In this document: one piece after another, positions 26,001 through 37,200 of the stretch | How positions within the stretch are numbered: position 1 is the first letter of the stretch | Layout: each line of letters opens with the position of its first letter | Origin: Heliocybe sulcata | Lineage: Eukaryota; Basidiomycota; Agaricomycetes; Gloeophyllales; Gloeophyllaceae | DNA length: 64,000 nt | NCBI GenBank assembly: GCA_004369045.1 | Contig: ML213512.1 | Span: forward strand, 184,698-248,697 | Direction of reading: 5' to 3' | Notes under the pieces: generated by a model | Seen by the model: only the letters and a program-made list of their open reading frames with translations | Told to the model about the DNA's origin: nothing | The model's database searches: none | Translations under genes and position numbers: made by a program

Positions 26001-26585
26001 GAGCTTTGGCGACGTGCTGAAGGATGTCGGAAGCGCATATAGTGCCGGCCAGACTGTGTTTGCACAGTTTGTGGGAGCTAATCCTAGGGTGAGTGGAGAG
26101 GACAACCGTGGCCGTGAGCGTGGCTGAACTGGGTCCTCGTTAGAACAACCTCAGGCTGGAGGAGACGTTCTTAACGGTCGACCAGTTGACCGGCAGCGAG
26201 TGGAGCACGTACAGGACTGACTCGCATCCGTCGACAATATACCAATGGGAGCGGACCAGCACGGTCAGTGCGGTCCGCGGTTGTTAACGGTATCTAGCTG
26301 ATGACAAGTGGATAGATACTCGGAACTAGTACCGTCAACGTCTCGTGGTAAGTCCCGAGCCCCTCACCCTTTGGATGCGGCTGACGATGGTTTAGGACAA
26401 TTGAGGATGGCACGCCGGGTAAGTTTGTCTCTAACCATTTCAGTGCCACTGATAACTGACGAAGCGCCACCTTCCCATCTGTTGCAGCTGGGACGTATCG
26501 CCTGAAGTACTACGGAGACGCCAAGTCGCTGACAGACACGATTACGCCCTTTACGGGCGTCTCGTCGAATTTCACGGTCAGTTAA
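23050..26585 (+). CDS. neutral (non-lysosomal type) ceramidase
   Basis: Hydrolyses ceramide to sphingosine and fatty acid; fungal members are secreted or membrane-associated. The model has 21 exons and 743 residues, joined in phase, with exons as short as 19 (23289-23307), 23, 26 and 28 bases. Family hallmarks are: the zinc-site region GSTHQHSGVGGYLENLL, the segment VHGTSLYENNTLVSSDNKG, the catalytic-serine motif NVGDTSPNT, CESPGQPWDG, GRGPGFRISDFESN and VGDDAYVVIAGPANTYGHYV. The C-terminal Ig-like part ends GVSSNFTVS. The longest start is 23050, but the in-frame Met at 23125 (MYSGLLYLTAFLASASVF) opens directly with a signal peptide and is the more likely true start, giving 718 residues. One intron, 25322-25560, is unusually long (239 bases). 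A broken copy lies at 29.15-30.2 kb. Confidence 0.95.
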
Positions 26586-27311
26586 AGTGTGAAGACGAGG
26601 GCGGAGGAGTTTTGGGGAAATGAGGCGTCGTCGAGGAACTCGCGATTATGGACAGGGCCGGTCTTGACTCTTTATTCTGTATTCATGGCCAGATCTTGTG
26701 TTGATCGTGGTTGACGCTCGTTGCTTGTGGACCTGTACCTTGTGCTTTCTTTCCTGTGACATTCCTTTCTTCGCGCATGTTGTTTTAATTGATCAGCGCT
26801 GTAGTAGGTATATGTAAATCGCTGACTCCTACATCTGGCTGTGCTTGCCTCTCACCTCACCCTTCGTGAAGCTGTCTGGGAGCAAGGAGACAGTACTCAA
26901 CAGAGGGGGTCTTCAGACTTACCGTCAGGATTTCGGCTGGGTATCTTGGCGTGTACGTGGGGACGCATGGCACCAGTTACTTATTTGTGAATTATCGGCG
27001 CCACACTTACTCTACTATAAACATGCAGATTGAAATCGGGATGAATGGTTAATAGCAATTGTTGATAGACATTACGGTTGATATTTGCTATTGAACAGAC
27101 TTGGCAGAGTTATTGTGCACCATAAGTTATTAGACCAACATGTTAATTCCCCGCCAGTCACGGCGTGACAACGGTAGCCACGTGATATCCACGTGATAGC
27201 ACTCGTATATGAACTGCCCCTATGATGGGCCCTATCTTATACTGCATACCCGTTTTGCTCTTTGCTTTGCAATTCAGGGCACTTTTCTCTTGCGCCTAAA
27301 GGTGTCCTACG
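26586..27311. other. intergenic, ceramidase 3' flank and next promoter
   Basis: The first 250-300 bases are the ceramidase 3' flank; much of it is recognisable again downstream of the broken copy at 29.85-30.2 kb. The rest is AT-richer and holds no gene I can support. It includes a short direct repeat (CACGTGATA, twice near 27180-27199) before the next gene. Confidence 0.5.
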
Positions 27312-29004
27312 ATGCACCCTGAGATTATCAAGGCCTGGCTTCACGACGTCGTTGTCAAACGACCTTTCGACGAGGATGAGGAGCAAATCTATAATCACAG
27401 CCAACAAGCCACGCGCGCACAAGCCATTATGTCCTCACCACCGCAGACACCGTCTCCTTTCAAAAAGAGGAAACTACGAGGCAATGCCGACAACGATAAG
27501 ATGCCTGAAGCACAGGACAGCGCACAGACGCAGACGCAGACGCGGGTCGTCGGGGCCCCGGATGCGGCGAGTCCTCGCGCCTCCACCTCAGCTTCAGTCT
27601 CCTCCTCCTTCGCTGTACCTGCATATTATCCGCCACCATCCTGGACTCTGGCGTACGCAATCAGCATATCCCAGCACTCGCAAACGCCATGCCCGTCCAG
27701 AGGATCCCGACTTACTACGTCGACTACCACTACCACCACCGGCGGGCGTTCAGCCAGCCCCGTTAACCGCGTTGCGATGCTCGCCTCCGTCGGCGGCGGC
27801 ATCTTGTACGAACCTCTGGGCGACTCGGCCGCCAAGCTGAGCGGCGGCGGCATTCACTATGCCCGAACGCTATTGGGCTCGTTGCAGGCTGCCTCGTCCG
27901 GCGTCCGTGTAGTACCCCGCGCGGTCCAGGAGAAGGTGGAAATGGTGGTGGATATGCCGCTGCTGCCGCAGTGGTTCAACGACGAGGTTGCTGCTGACAC
28001 CCAGCTGAACAGGGACCCGGCGGAGCTGTTGGCCGAGTTTGATGAGGTGCTGCAACTATCTCGGGCTTCGCAACGGTGCGAGCGCATGAGTGAACAGGAA
28101 GCCGAGTGGAACAATGCTGTTCATGGACACGTGCTTCGTCTGGCCATGAAGAGGCACGGCGGCGATAGAAGTCAGGCCGTCTTCCGGTATATGTGCGTCT
28201 CGTCTTATCCACCTTTCATTTCTTGCTGTGGCCATCTCGTCTAACCTTATTGTTCTCTCTCACACGCGCAGCATCGACGCAAAGATCAATCCGGTCTTCC
28301 TCCCCATCCACTCCGCAAGCCTAATCACGCCGAATAAGATGGTCGACTATGTTATCTGCCTCGGCTCAGATGCGGGCCCGGACGGTCTTGAGCATCCTCA
28401 TCCATCCTCATCACCACCACCGAGCCTGCACTCGCGCATCGATGAGCTTCTCTCCAGCAGCGACGACGACGACCACGGCCCCGCCGCTGGCTCCGTCAAC
28501 CACACTGTGTATCCAGCCCTCCGGCGTATGCCCATCGCTATCAGTATCGAGACCGAAGTCGTCGAGCGAACTGAGGAGGAGGCCCGCGTCCAGCTAGGAA
28601 TCTGGGTAGCGGCGCAGGCAAAAAGGATCCACATGCTGCTTGGTGCAGCTGCGCGCCAGCGGATACGAGGCACGGGCATGGGCACAGAGGCGGAGGTGGA
28701 GGAGGACGTACGGCGTATTTTGCAGAGGGCGCTGTTTCCCCTGCTATTCGTGCAGACGGATACGTGGACCGTGTATCTTGCCCGCGTAAGTTTGGTCGAC
28801 AATGCGTTGCCCAGCACGGGAGGCCCTCTCCGCGTGCATATCTACACCAGCTTTGTGCTTGGGAGTACTTCGTCGATCGTGGGGATCTATACCCTCCTCA
28901 GCGGGCTAGGTGTTCTCTTGGACTGGGTTACTACTGAGTATAGGAGGTGGTGGGAGGCCATCCTGGATTTTGCTGAGGGTAAAGAGATAGGTGTTGTAGG
29001 TTAA
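27312..29004 (+). CDS. PD-(D/E)XK nuclease-like domain protein
   Basis: Two exons (27312-28192 and 28272-29004) give 537 residues. The N-terminal third is Ser/Pro-rich with a basic patch (FKKRKLRG) that could be a nuclear signal. The C-terminal half matches my recollection of a fungal-specific family annotated as PD-(D/E)XK nuclease-like, common and multi-copy in Agaricomycetes. The order is: a helical part (EAEWNNAVHGHVLRLAM), then NKMVDYVICL with the presumed catalytic Asp, then PIAISIETEV, then a helix (EEARVQLGIWVAAQAKRI), then FPLLFVQTDTWTVYLARV. Family members usually read IETK at the second motif. Here it is IETE, so the active-site Lys may be missing. No substrate is known. It sits between the ceramidase gene and its broken copy. 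Confidence 0.6.
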
Positions 29005-29154
29005 GTGAGACGAGGCATTGAGACATGGTCAGTTTGTGCAATGCATAAAAGTTGAGCGGTGGGACAGCCGTGATTACTGCTCTTTGTTCCATGTGCATTA
29101 CTCAATTATGTCAGTTCAGTGACCAGTCGATATCTGAATTGGAAAAATTGGTCT

Positions 29155-30190
29155 CCGGCGGGGGCCATTCAGCTGCCTTTCGACCTCTGGTCTCTGTCCC
29201 GCTCCGCCCTCTGCATGCCAATGTATAGCAGTCTGCTATACCCACCGCCTTTCTAGCGCTTTGCCTTCAGGTTGCCTCCGTGCGCATATCTCCAGTCTCC
29301 TTTTTTGTTCAATACTAAGGACGTACTGGCTGTCAAGGTGGTTCAGGTCATGACTGAAGTATCCTCTCTTGGCTCCTTCTTGTCCATGTCACGCGCTGAC
29401 ATGGTATGAACCGAACCGGGCGAAAGTCATCTCGAGCGGCGTTGTGGGCGATGATGCCTACGTCGTGGTCGCCGGTCCTGCGAATACTACGTTGCCACTC
29501 GGGAGGAATACAGTGTGCAGCGGTACGAGTGTGCTTCGACGCTCTTCGTACCTTGTAAGTCTCCCCAGATCTTGTTCTATTTCTCTGTGGTAAGTCCCGA
29601 GCCTCTCACGCTTCGGATGTGGCTGACGATGGGTCAGGACAACCGAGGATGGCATGCCGGGTAAGTTTGTCCGTGAGCATTACAGTGCCGCCGATGACTG
29701 ACGGAGCGGCACCCTTCCCATCCTGCGTCGTCTGTTGCAGCTGGGACGTATCGCCTGAAGTACCACGGAGATGCCAAGGCGCTGGAAGGGACGATTACGC
29801 CTTAACGGGCGTCTCGTCGAATTTCACGGTCAGTTAAAGTGTGAAGACGACGGCGGAGGAACTGTGGGGAAATGAGGAGCCGTGAGTGCATTTATTGCCT
29901 CGAGGAACCCGAGGGCCATGGACAGCTGGGCCGATGTTGACGCCTACTTCTGTGACCTTGTGATGATCGTGGCTGGCGCTCGTTGCTTGTGTACCTTTTG
30001 CGTTCTTTCTTGCGACATTCCTTCCTCGTTCGCGCATGTTGTTTTAATTGATCGGCGCAGTTCTGCGTGGTATATGTTTATCGCTGACTCCTATGTCGGC
30101 GTAGCTGCGCTTACCTCTCGCCTTAGTCACTCTTCATGAAGCTGGGAACGAGCAGATGGTCAACAGAGGAGTTTGACGACGTACCGTCGT
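29155..30190 (+). pseudogene. decayed partial copy of the ceramidase gene
   Basis: Blocks of close DNA similarity to the intact ceramidase gene occur in the same order. About 29160-29260 match the first exon (shared GACCTCTGGTCTCTGTCCC). About 29310-29560 match the long intron and exon near 25440-25720 (shared GATGATGCCTACGTCGT-type segment and GAGGAATACAGTGTGCAGCG). About 29585-29850 match the last exons with their introns still in place (shared GGTAAGTCCCGAGCC, GCTGGGACGTATCGCCTGAA, GTCAGTTAAAGTGTGAAGACGA). The match runs on into 3' flank to about 30190. Most middle exons are missing and the rest cannot be read through. Retained introns show a DNA-level duplication, not a retrocopy. Confidence 0.85.
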
Positions 30191-30730
30191 ATCTTGGACT
30201 GGACATCTTTCCTAGATGGGCAGTTCAGACTGGTATCCAAAGGCCATCGCAAGTCTGGGGCGAAGAGGGTTGTACAGCTTCCTACGGGGGTGTAGATGTC
30301 AAGATAATCCGGTAGGTCGAAATCAGCGTTCTCAGCGTTCTTGCTCCATCGCGGCAGACATGTGCCTCTAGCGCGAGCAGCTGCCAGTGTCACTCTCACG
30401 TAGGACTATAGGTCGTTCATCTACCCAGCGACGCAGTGGATGGAATCCAGTGTAAAAATCAGCTAAGGGGCTACGCCATGCGCGACGCATACAGTTACCA
30501 TGCATATGTTGTTTCACTGCGTCGGACAAGGACCCCTGCGTGGGAGGTTCTGTTCGGGGTGCTTCTATAATTACGATACTTGTTCCGGAAACTTAGCTTG
30601 AGGCCGCCATCACAGGCCGAGGATAGCCGGGCTCGTGGAGGTGGAGGCTTATCTATGCGCTCTCTGATGCTATATGTAGTCGACGTTCCCGTGTGCGGCA
30701 TCACGCCCTTTCCCCCTCCCTCTGGACACC
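30191..30730. other. intergenic upstream of GH5 copy 2
   Basis: No gene seen. It presumably holds the promoter of the GH5 gene starting at 30731. A TATATG at about 30671-30676 lies 55 bases before the ATG and is followed by a C/T-rich stretch. Confidence 0.45.
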
Positions 30731-33254
30731 ATGTCCAACGAGCACGCCCCGGAAATGTCCCAGCTGAACCCGCCCTCGGCGCCGTTCTTCGGGCGGGAAC
30801 CGCCCTCGCCTGGGCTGAGCACGCCGCGCGACTCGTACGCCTCGACACCGACACAGAAGGAGCCGCTGCTCGAGCAGGACGCGTCGGCAAGGAACTCAGA
30901 CGTGCCGCGCGAGTACGACCCGCGCGCATCGGGCGCTGCGCGGAAGCCGTGGTACAAACGCCCGCTATGGTTGGCCGTCGGCGCCGCTGCGTTCGTCGCT
31001 GTCGTTTTGGTAATCGTGCTGCCGATCGTGTTTACTGTGGGCAAGAAGCACGGCCTCGCTGGTGGATCAGGCACGGATGGCAGTGGATCGAACCCCCAGT
31101 CGCCCACGGGTGCGACCACGGGAGGGAATGGATCAGAGGTCATTATGGAGGACGGGACAAAGTTCACGTATATTAACAATTTCGGGGGATTCTGTAAGTC
31201 GTGTTTTGATGTTTGGAATTGTGATTGCTTCGCGGTCGTGAGATGGGCGTCAGAGATATATGTCAGTGGAGGAGAATCACTCTCCATATATGACCTTAAC
31301 CCTCTGCATGGACCGTACTCTTTGATTCGCTTCATCATTTTCCCTTGAGCTGTCATTCCTCATCAGATCGACTAACGATGTAATCGTATCCCAGGGGTCC
31401 AGGATCCCAACGATCCTTTCAACAACAACGCGCAACCTAATTCCTGGACCCCTCCCTTGAACCAAACATGGGACTGGGGCAAGAACCGCGTATTTGGGTG
31501 TGTGCCTCGTGCAGTCCATGTTCCCGGTACATCTGCTGATGTTTGCCGTCATCTGTGATAGTGTTAACCTCGGTGGCTGGTTCGTGATCGAGCCTTTCAT
31601 TATGCCTTCGTTCTTCCAGAAGTACAACGGCACCGTCGACGAGTGGACGCTTAGCATAGCCATGGCGAACGACACTGCCAGCGGCGGTTTGCAGCAGCTC
31701 GAGGATCATTACAACACGTTCATTGTACGTCTCCATACCCTTCCTTTATTTTTGTATTAACGCTTTGCGCGCAGACTGAGCAAGATTTCGCCGAGATCGC
31801 GGGTGCTGGTCTGAACTGGGTCCGCCTCCCCATTCCATTCTGGGCGATTGACAAGTGGGACGACGAGCCGTTCCTCGCCAAGGTCTGCTGGAAGTATATC
31901 GTGCGGGCCTTCAGCTGGGCCAGGAAATACGGCATCAGAGTCAACCTCGACCTGCACACCATTCCCGGCTCGCAGAACGGGTACAACCACTCCGGCAAGC
32001 TCGGCAGCATCAACTTCCTGAACGGCATCATGGGCGTCGCAAACGCCCAGCGGGCGCTTGACTACGTGCGCATCATCGCCGAGTTCATCGCGCAGCCCGA
32101 GTACCAGAACGTCATCCCCATCTTCGGCATGGTCAACGAGCCTCTCTTGGGCATTATCGGCCAAGACGAGCTCACGCGCTTCTACCTCCAAGGCTACGAT
32201 GAGATCCGGGCTATCACTGGGATCGGCGAGGGCCACGGGCCGTACATCTCCATCCACGACGGCTTCCAGGGCTTGGGCATTTGGAAGGACTTCCTCCCTG
32301 GGGCGGACAGGTTCATCCTGGACACCCACCCGTACTTTGCGTTCGGCGGCATGCAGAACGTCCCGATCGCCGTCCCGGATGACGATGGGGACAACTATGG
32401 CGGTACATGGCCCAAGCAGGCGTGCCTGTCTTGGGGTATCGGGCAGAACCAAAGGTACAGTCATTCTGTATTGGCATATATGCTCTTGCTAACGTCTATG
32501 GCACAGTCAACTTGATTTCGGCGTCACCATTGCGGGCGAGTTCAGTGCCGGCTTTAACCCCTGCGGTCTCTTCCTGCAAGGCGTAGACGAGACCATCCCC
32601 GACTACTGCCCCTTCTGGATGGACTCCTCGCAGTGGAACGAGACAACAAAGGCAGGTCTCATGCAGTTCACCCTCGCGAGCATGGACGCGCTACAGCACT
32701 GGTTCTTCTGGACGTGGAAAATCGGCAACTCCTCCACGACCAACACCGTGCAGTGCCCGCTCTGGTCGTACAAGCTCGGGCTCGAGAACGGGTGGATCCC
32801 TACGGACCCGAGGCAGGCCGTGGGCAAGTGCGGCGCGCTCAACGTCACCGCGCCCGTGCAGTTCAACGGGAGCTACCAGGCCTGGCAGACGGGCGGTGCG
32901 GGCGCGGGCACGATCGACCCGACCGTCTCGTCGTCGTACGCGCAGTGGCCCCCCGCGCAGATCTCGGGGGCCTCGGTGCCGGTGGCGCAGCTCCCGATGT
33001 ATACTGCGACGGGTGCCGTCGAGACGCTGCCGAACCCGACTGTTTCGGGCCCGGCGAGTAAGACGTTGTCGCCGTATGGCTGGGACGACCCGAGTGATAC
33101 TGCGCCTGGCGTCACGGAGATTGCGGGGTGTTCGTATCCCGATGCGTGGGGGCCTGCGTCCCTGCCGCCCGTGTGCACGGGCCCGGCGAGCAAGAGAGGT
33201 GTTGCGCGGGAAGTGCCTGCGCCGCTTGTTACCCCTCCGCCTGCGTGGAGATGA
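30731..33254 (+). CDS. membrane-anchored GH5 glucan 1,3-beta-glucosidase (copy 2)
   Basis: Paralogue of the gene at 1290-3871 with the same architecture. Five exons (30731-31193, 31395-31497, 31562-31724, 31775-32454, 32507-33254) give 718 residues in phase. The cytosolic tail is shorter and Ser/Pro-rich, followed by KPWYKRP, one membrane segment (WLAVGAAAFVAVVLVIVLPI), a Gly/Ser linker and a GH5 catalytic domain. The acid/base Glu is in GMVNEPLLG and the probable nucleophile Glu in TIAGEFSAGF. Other shared family blocks are RLPIPFWAI, LDLHTIPGSQNGYNHSG, ISIHDGF and ILDTHPYFAF. It shares two intron positions with copy 1 (after the GGF/GGI segment and after HYNTFI), lacks four others and has two of its own. 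Role as for copy 1: surface glucan hydrolysis or remodelling, inferred from family. Confidence 0.94.
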
Positions 33255-34255
33255 TTGTTGTGCGTCTTGCGATTGCGCTGCTTTTCTTACTTTGCTGATG
33301 AGACTGCAGATGATATACCTCTCGAATTTAGGACCCGTGCTGCTACCAGCTTGCACTCTTGGTTACTCTAAAATCTACCATATACGCCTCACGGAACGGA
33401 CATAATCCTATCCATCAATGCATCCACAGGACATTGTTCTATTCTCTTGTTTATCCCTATCCCGTGTACTGACTTTTGACTTTTGCTCCTGTTGTCCTTT
33501 GTGTCATTGCTCTCGTTCGTAATGCATCCATAGGTGTAGTGTACCATCCTAGACATTCCATTCGTTCATTTGTATGTACATAGCAACCTTTCGCCTCCAT
33601 CATTGAGTCGACACCGAACAGGAACGGCTGCGGTCATGTTCGGTACGCGGAAGCAGATGAAGTCAGTCATTTGAAAGTAGCGGCGTCACGCTAAAGATAA
33701 GATGTCGGGGCATGGCCCTGGTCGTCGAGGGGACATTGATATATCGAATACCCTATACGTCAACGCGACGTTAATGTATACCGGGTACTTCTTGACGCGG
33801 CATCGTTGAATGTGATTACGCGTTAATCGGCATTCATTGCGGAAGTGGGTTACTGAGCAAATGCGTTTCTGCCTGACGGTCACGTGAAATAAATCACATG
33901 CACACGTGACATGTCACACAGTGTGGCATCAGTGGCCAGCGGATCCTCCAAGTCTATACGGCTGACTGGCCTATGTCCACTTCGGCGCCACCTCGATGGG
34001 AAAACGACTTGGGGAGAGGTCGAGGTCCAGCTGCGGTTTACGTCCCACTCAGATCGTATGGCCTTCAAACAACTCTGAAATGGTCGGTGATATCCAAAGG
34101 AAAGACAACAAGACAAGGAGGAATAATAATACATAACATGTGAGAACAAAATCTTAGTAGTCTCTCCGTCTTTTCGACGACAGACGCCCTTTTCCCTCTC
34201 TAAAAAAAGAACGAGTTAACATCAACTTCGCACTCCAGAGATCCCAAGTATACAC
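33255..34255. other. convergent intergenic region
   Basis: About 1 kb between the stops of GH5 copy 2 and UTP20, which point at each other. It should hold both 3' UTRs and terminators. No gene or repeat recognised. Confidence 0.5.
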
Positions 34256-37200
34256 TCACGCAAACCCCGCGTCCTTCCTCTTCCTGCTCTCCTTCTTATT
34301 CATATTCCTCCCCTGCTTGCGCTTGGCCGCAGCCTCCGGGTTCGTCGTGACCTACATACAGGACACTAAGAAAGCAAGGACAGATCCTGCCACAAACCAC
34401 GCACCAGCATCGCCCGCGCTGTCTTCCTCTCGCGGCGCACGTGCAGCGCGCCCTGCCGAATCTTGTTGTACGCGTTCGCGAACGCAGTCGTGCCGACCTT
34501 CTCCCTTACCAAGTCCTGCAGCTCCGTCGCGAGCGTTTTCAGCTCCTCTGAAACATCACACTTGGTCGATAATCCTGCTGGCGTGATATAGCCGGACAAT
34601 GCTTACCCATATGAGGATCCCGGATCGTGTCGTCCTCCACGATCCGATACAGTGGCGTCAGAATATGTACCAGGAAGCGCTCCAACATATCCTTCGAGAG
34701 GACGGATCCCATGGCTGCAAACCATCTGAACACTGAAGAGGGCTGGTACCGCCAGCTCTCCTACCAGGCACATCAGTGAAGCTCGATGGACCTTCAACTT
34801 AGGAATATCTCCTTGACTTACGTTTGCGCGAGACGTGTTCCTCCTAGCAATATGAGCAGACCTAGCTTGGTATGACAATCTCGAGAAGAGCCACGGAAGG
34901 GGATGCCTGTCCTTCTCCTGCCCTTCCTCGTCCGCCGATTGCTCCTGATCTCCCTCATCTCCGCCTCCGCCTTCTGAACCCTCGGCACCCTCTGAGACCC
35001 CGGTAGGGCCAGCACGCAGCGGAATAGCAGCGAAACATTTTCCGACATAGAACAAATTTTTGACCACCTGAAGACTCAGGGCCTCGTCCAGATATGGGCT
35101 CTTCAGCTGCGTACAGAGCTTCTTAGCAACATCTTCCATACCGGACCTGGACAGCGGATCATCTTCTGACAGTTCGGGATCCAGCGCAGCCACAGGAGCG
35201 GCAGAAAACAAGGTCCCAAGAAGTCTGCACGATGCGAGCCGCACCCACGCGTGAGGATACAGCAAGTGCGAAACAACGGTCGGCCACGCAATTTTCTCCC
35301 GCTGCTTGGTGACATCCGGGAACTCTCGTAGGACCTTGCTCGTGACGATCAAAGCCTGGTACGGCGCCTGCCACTCGAGCTGCACTTCCTCTCTGTCTTC
35401 AACCTCCTCCATCTCCTCGCTTTCGGCACTTCCGCGCAGCGCAGTGCCGACATCCTCGAGTATCGTGGATAGGTATGGACTAGCATCTTGATGCAACGCA
35501 TCTAGGAGCAGGCCATACACTTGCGATGATACACGAGCAAGGACAGGTCTCCCTGTTTGTGTCGCCCACGAATGGAGATGCGACACCAAAAGCCGCCGCC
35601 GCTCCTCATCCGTCCGAGCAAGCAATCCTTTAATCAATTCAGCCGCCATCTCTCTGCACCGAGCAGAATTGTCATTGGCAATCACCATCACGAGCGCAAC
35701 GAACAATAAGTCCGCGTACTCCCGGATGAGATCCACGTCGAACTTTGCAACGATAGCGTTCAGCAGCTCCATGACAGATCTACGCCCGCTTTCATGCACA
35801 TATGAGAGATTTCTAGCGAAGAATGTCATGGAATTCCGCAGGCGACCTTTGCCCTGGGGATAATCAAGAAGGAATTGCAGGAGGACGCCGCGGCAGAGTT
35901 CTTGGACCTGTGGCGATTGGCTGGTCACCATGATCTCGGACACTTTGTCCATGACATCGTAAATCTCCGGGACGACGAACTTGCGAGCGACAATGGCGCG
36001 CAGCATAGCGAAGACTGCAGGTTGCCGGCTTGGTTCCTCCAAGTCGGGCGAGAGCAGTTCAAGCAGGAAAGTGAGGTCCTTCTCTTTAACGTCGGATTTC
36101 GGCGAGTCCCTGAGAATCGAAGCAAGAGATTTCAACGCCGTCTGGACGAGGTCGGACGCGGTGTTGCCGGTCTCTTTGATGATGTCGATGGAGCGGCGAA
36201 TAAATACTGGCAGCGTCTTTTCAATAGAGCTGAGAGGGCATTTCAAGATGGAGGCAGACGCCTTTAGCGCTAAGGAGGTGACGTGTGCGTTATTTGAATA
36301 CATGGCGTTGCCAATTACGGACACCATTGGCTCGAGGCGGGCTACTATGCTCTTGTCCTGAAAGTCAAAGCGGCTTCTTTTGTACGCGGTGTTGAACAAC
36401 TCCAAACCGAACGCTACAAACCTAGACGTATCATTTTCAGTCACCAACCGACCACCGCAAGCATTGCTTCAGTAAAACTCACTTGTATGAATTGTGAGCG
36501 TAATGATCGGAATCGACAGGCGCAGTTCGCTTCAGCTGCCCCACCATTGTCTCCTTACCCTTGCGCTTGCCTTTACCCTTTGCAGCGGCAGGACCTGCTT
36601 GAAGAAAACGAGCGTTCTGACTAATAAGCGTGTGGCATAGGACGAGAAGCTCGGCCGGAATGAGGTGTTTATTAGCATTTAAGCCGCTTGCGACGCGACG
36701 GAGTAGATCGTCCACTTGCTGCATGATCTTGAGGGTCCCTGTTTCCTGCATAACAGCTTTGATGGGAGATAGCAAGCGGCTGATTTTTGAAGGCGTAATG
36801 AACTTTGCCATAATAGCGAACGAATCAAGCCCTTTCGAGGCAGACGACCGCACTTCTCTCATCTTGGTCTTGAATTCCTCGGCTTGCACATCCCTACCTG
36901 ATTGCCCGAAAATGACCTCTGCAGACACGTGGGCAACGTCCTCAACGCATCCATCCAGTGTCTCAAAGCGGCTAGCGTGTTCGCCAGTTGTGACGTGGAC
37001 GAGCAATGCGTGCGCTACGAAAGCAAGGACATGGAGATGAGGGCCGCGTAATAGTGCAGCTCGGAGTTCGCGCATTGCTATGGGTAGATATCCCGGTCCC
37101 AGGATGATGATGATACGGCAAAGAGTCTCGCGTACGAGATCCCTCGTTTCCTGTGATCTGCTTCGCAATGCTTGACTGACGATCGTGAGCAGGCGCGAGA

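Noticed and set aside
30731-33405. Long Arg-rich frames in other phases of GH5 copy 2
   Set aside because: Shadows of the real exons. Only the chosen frame carries the GH5 motifs.
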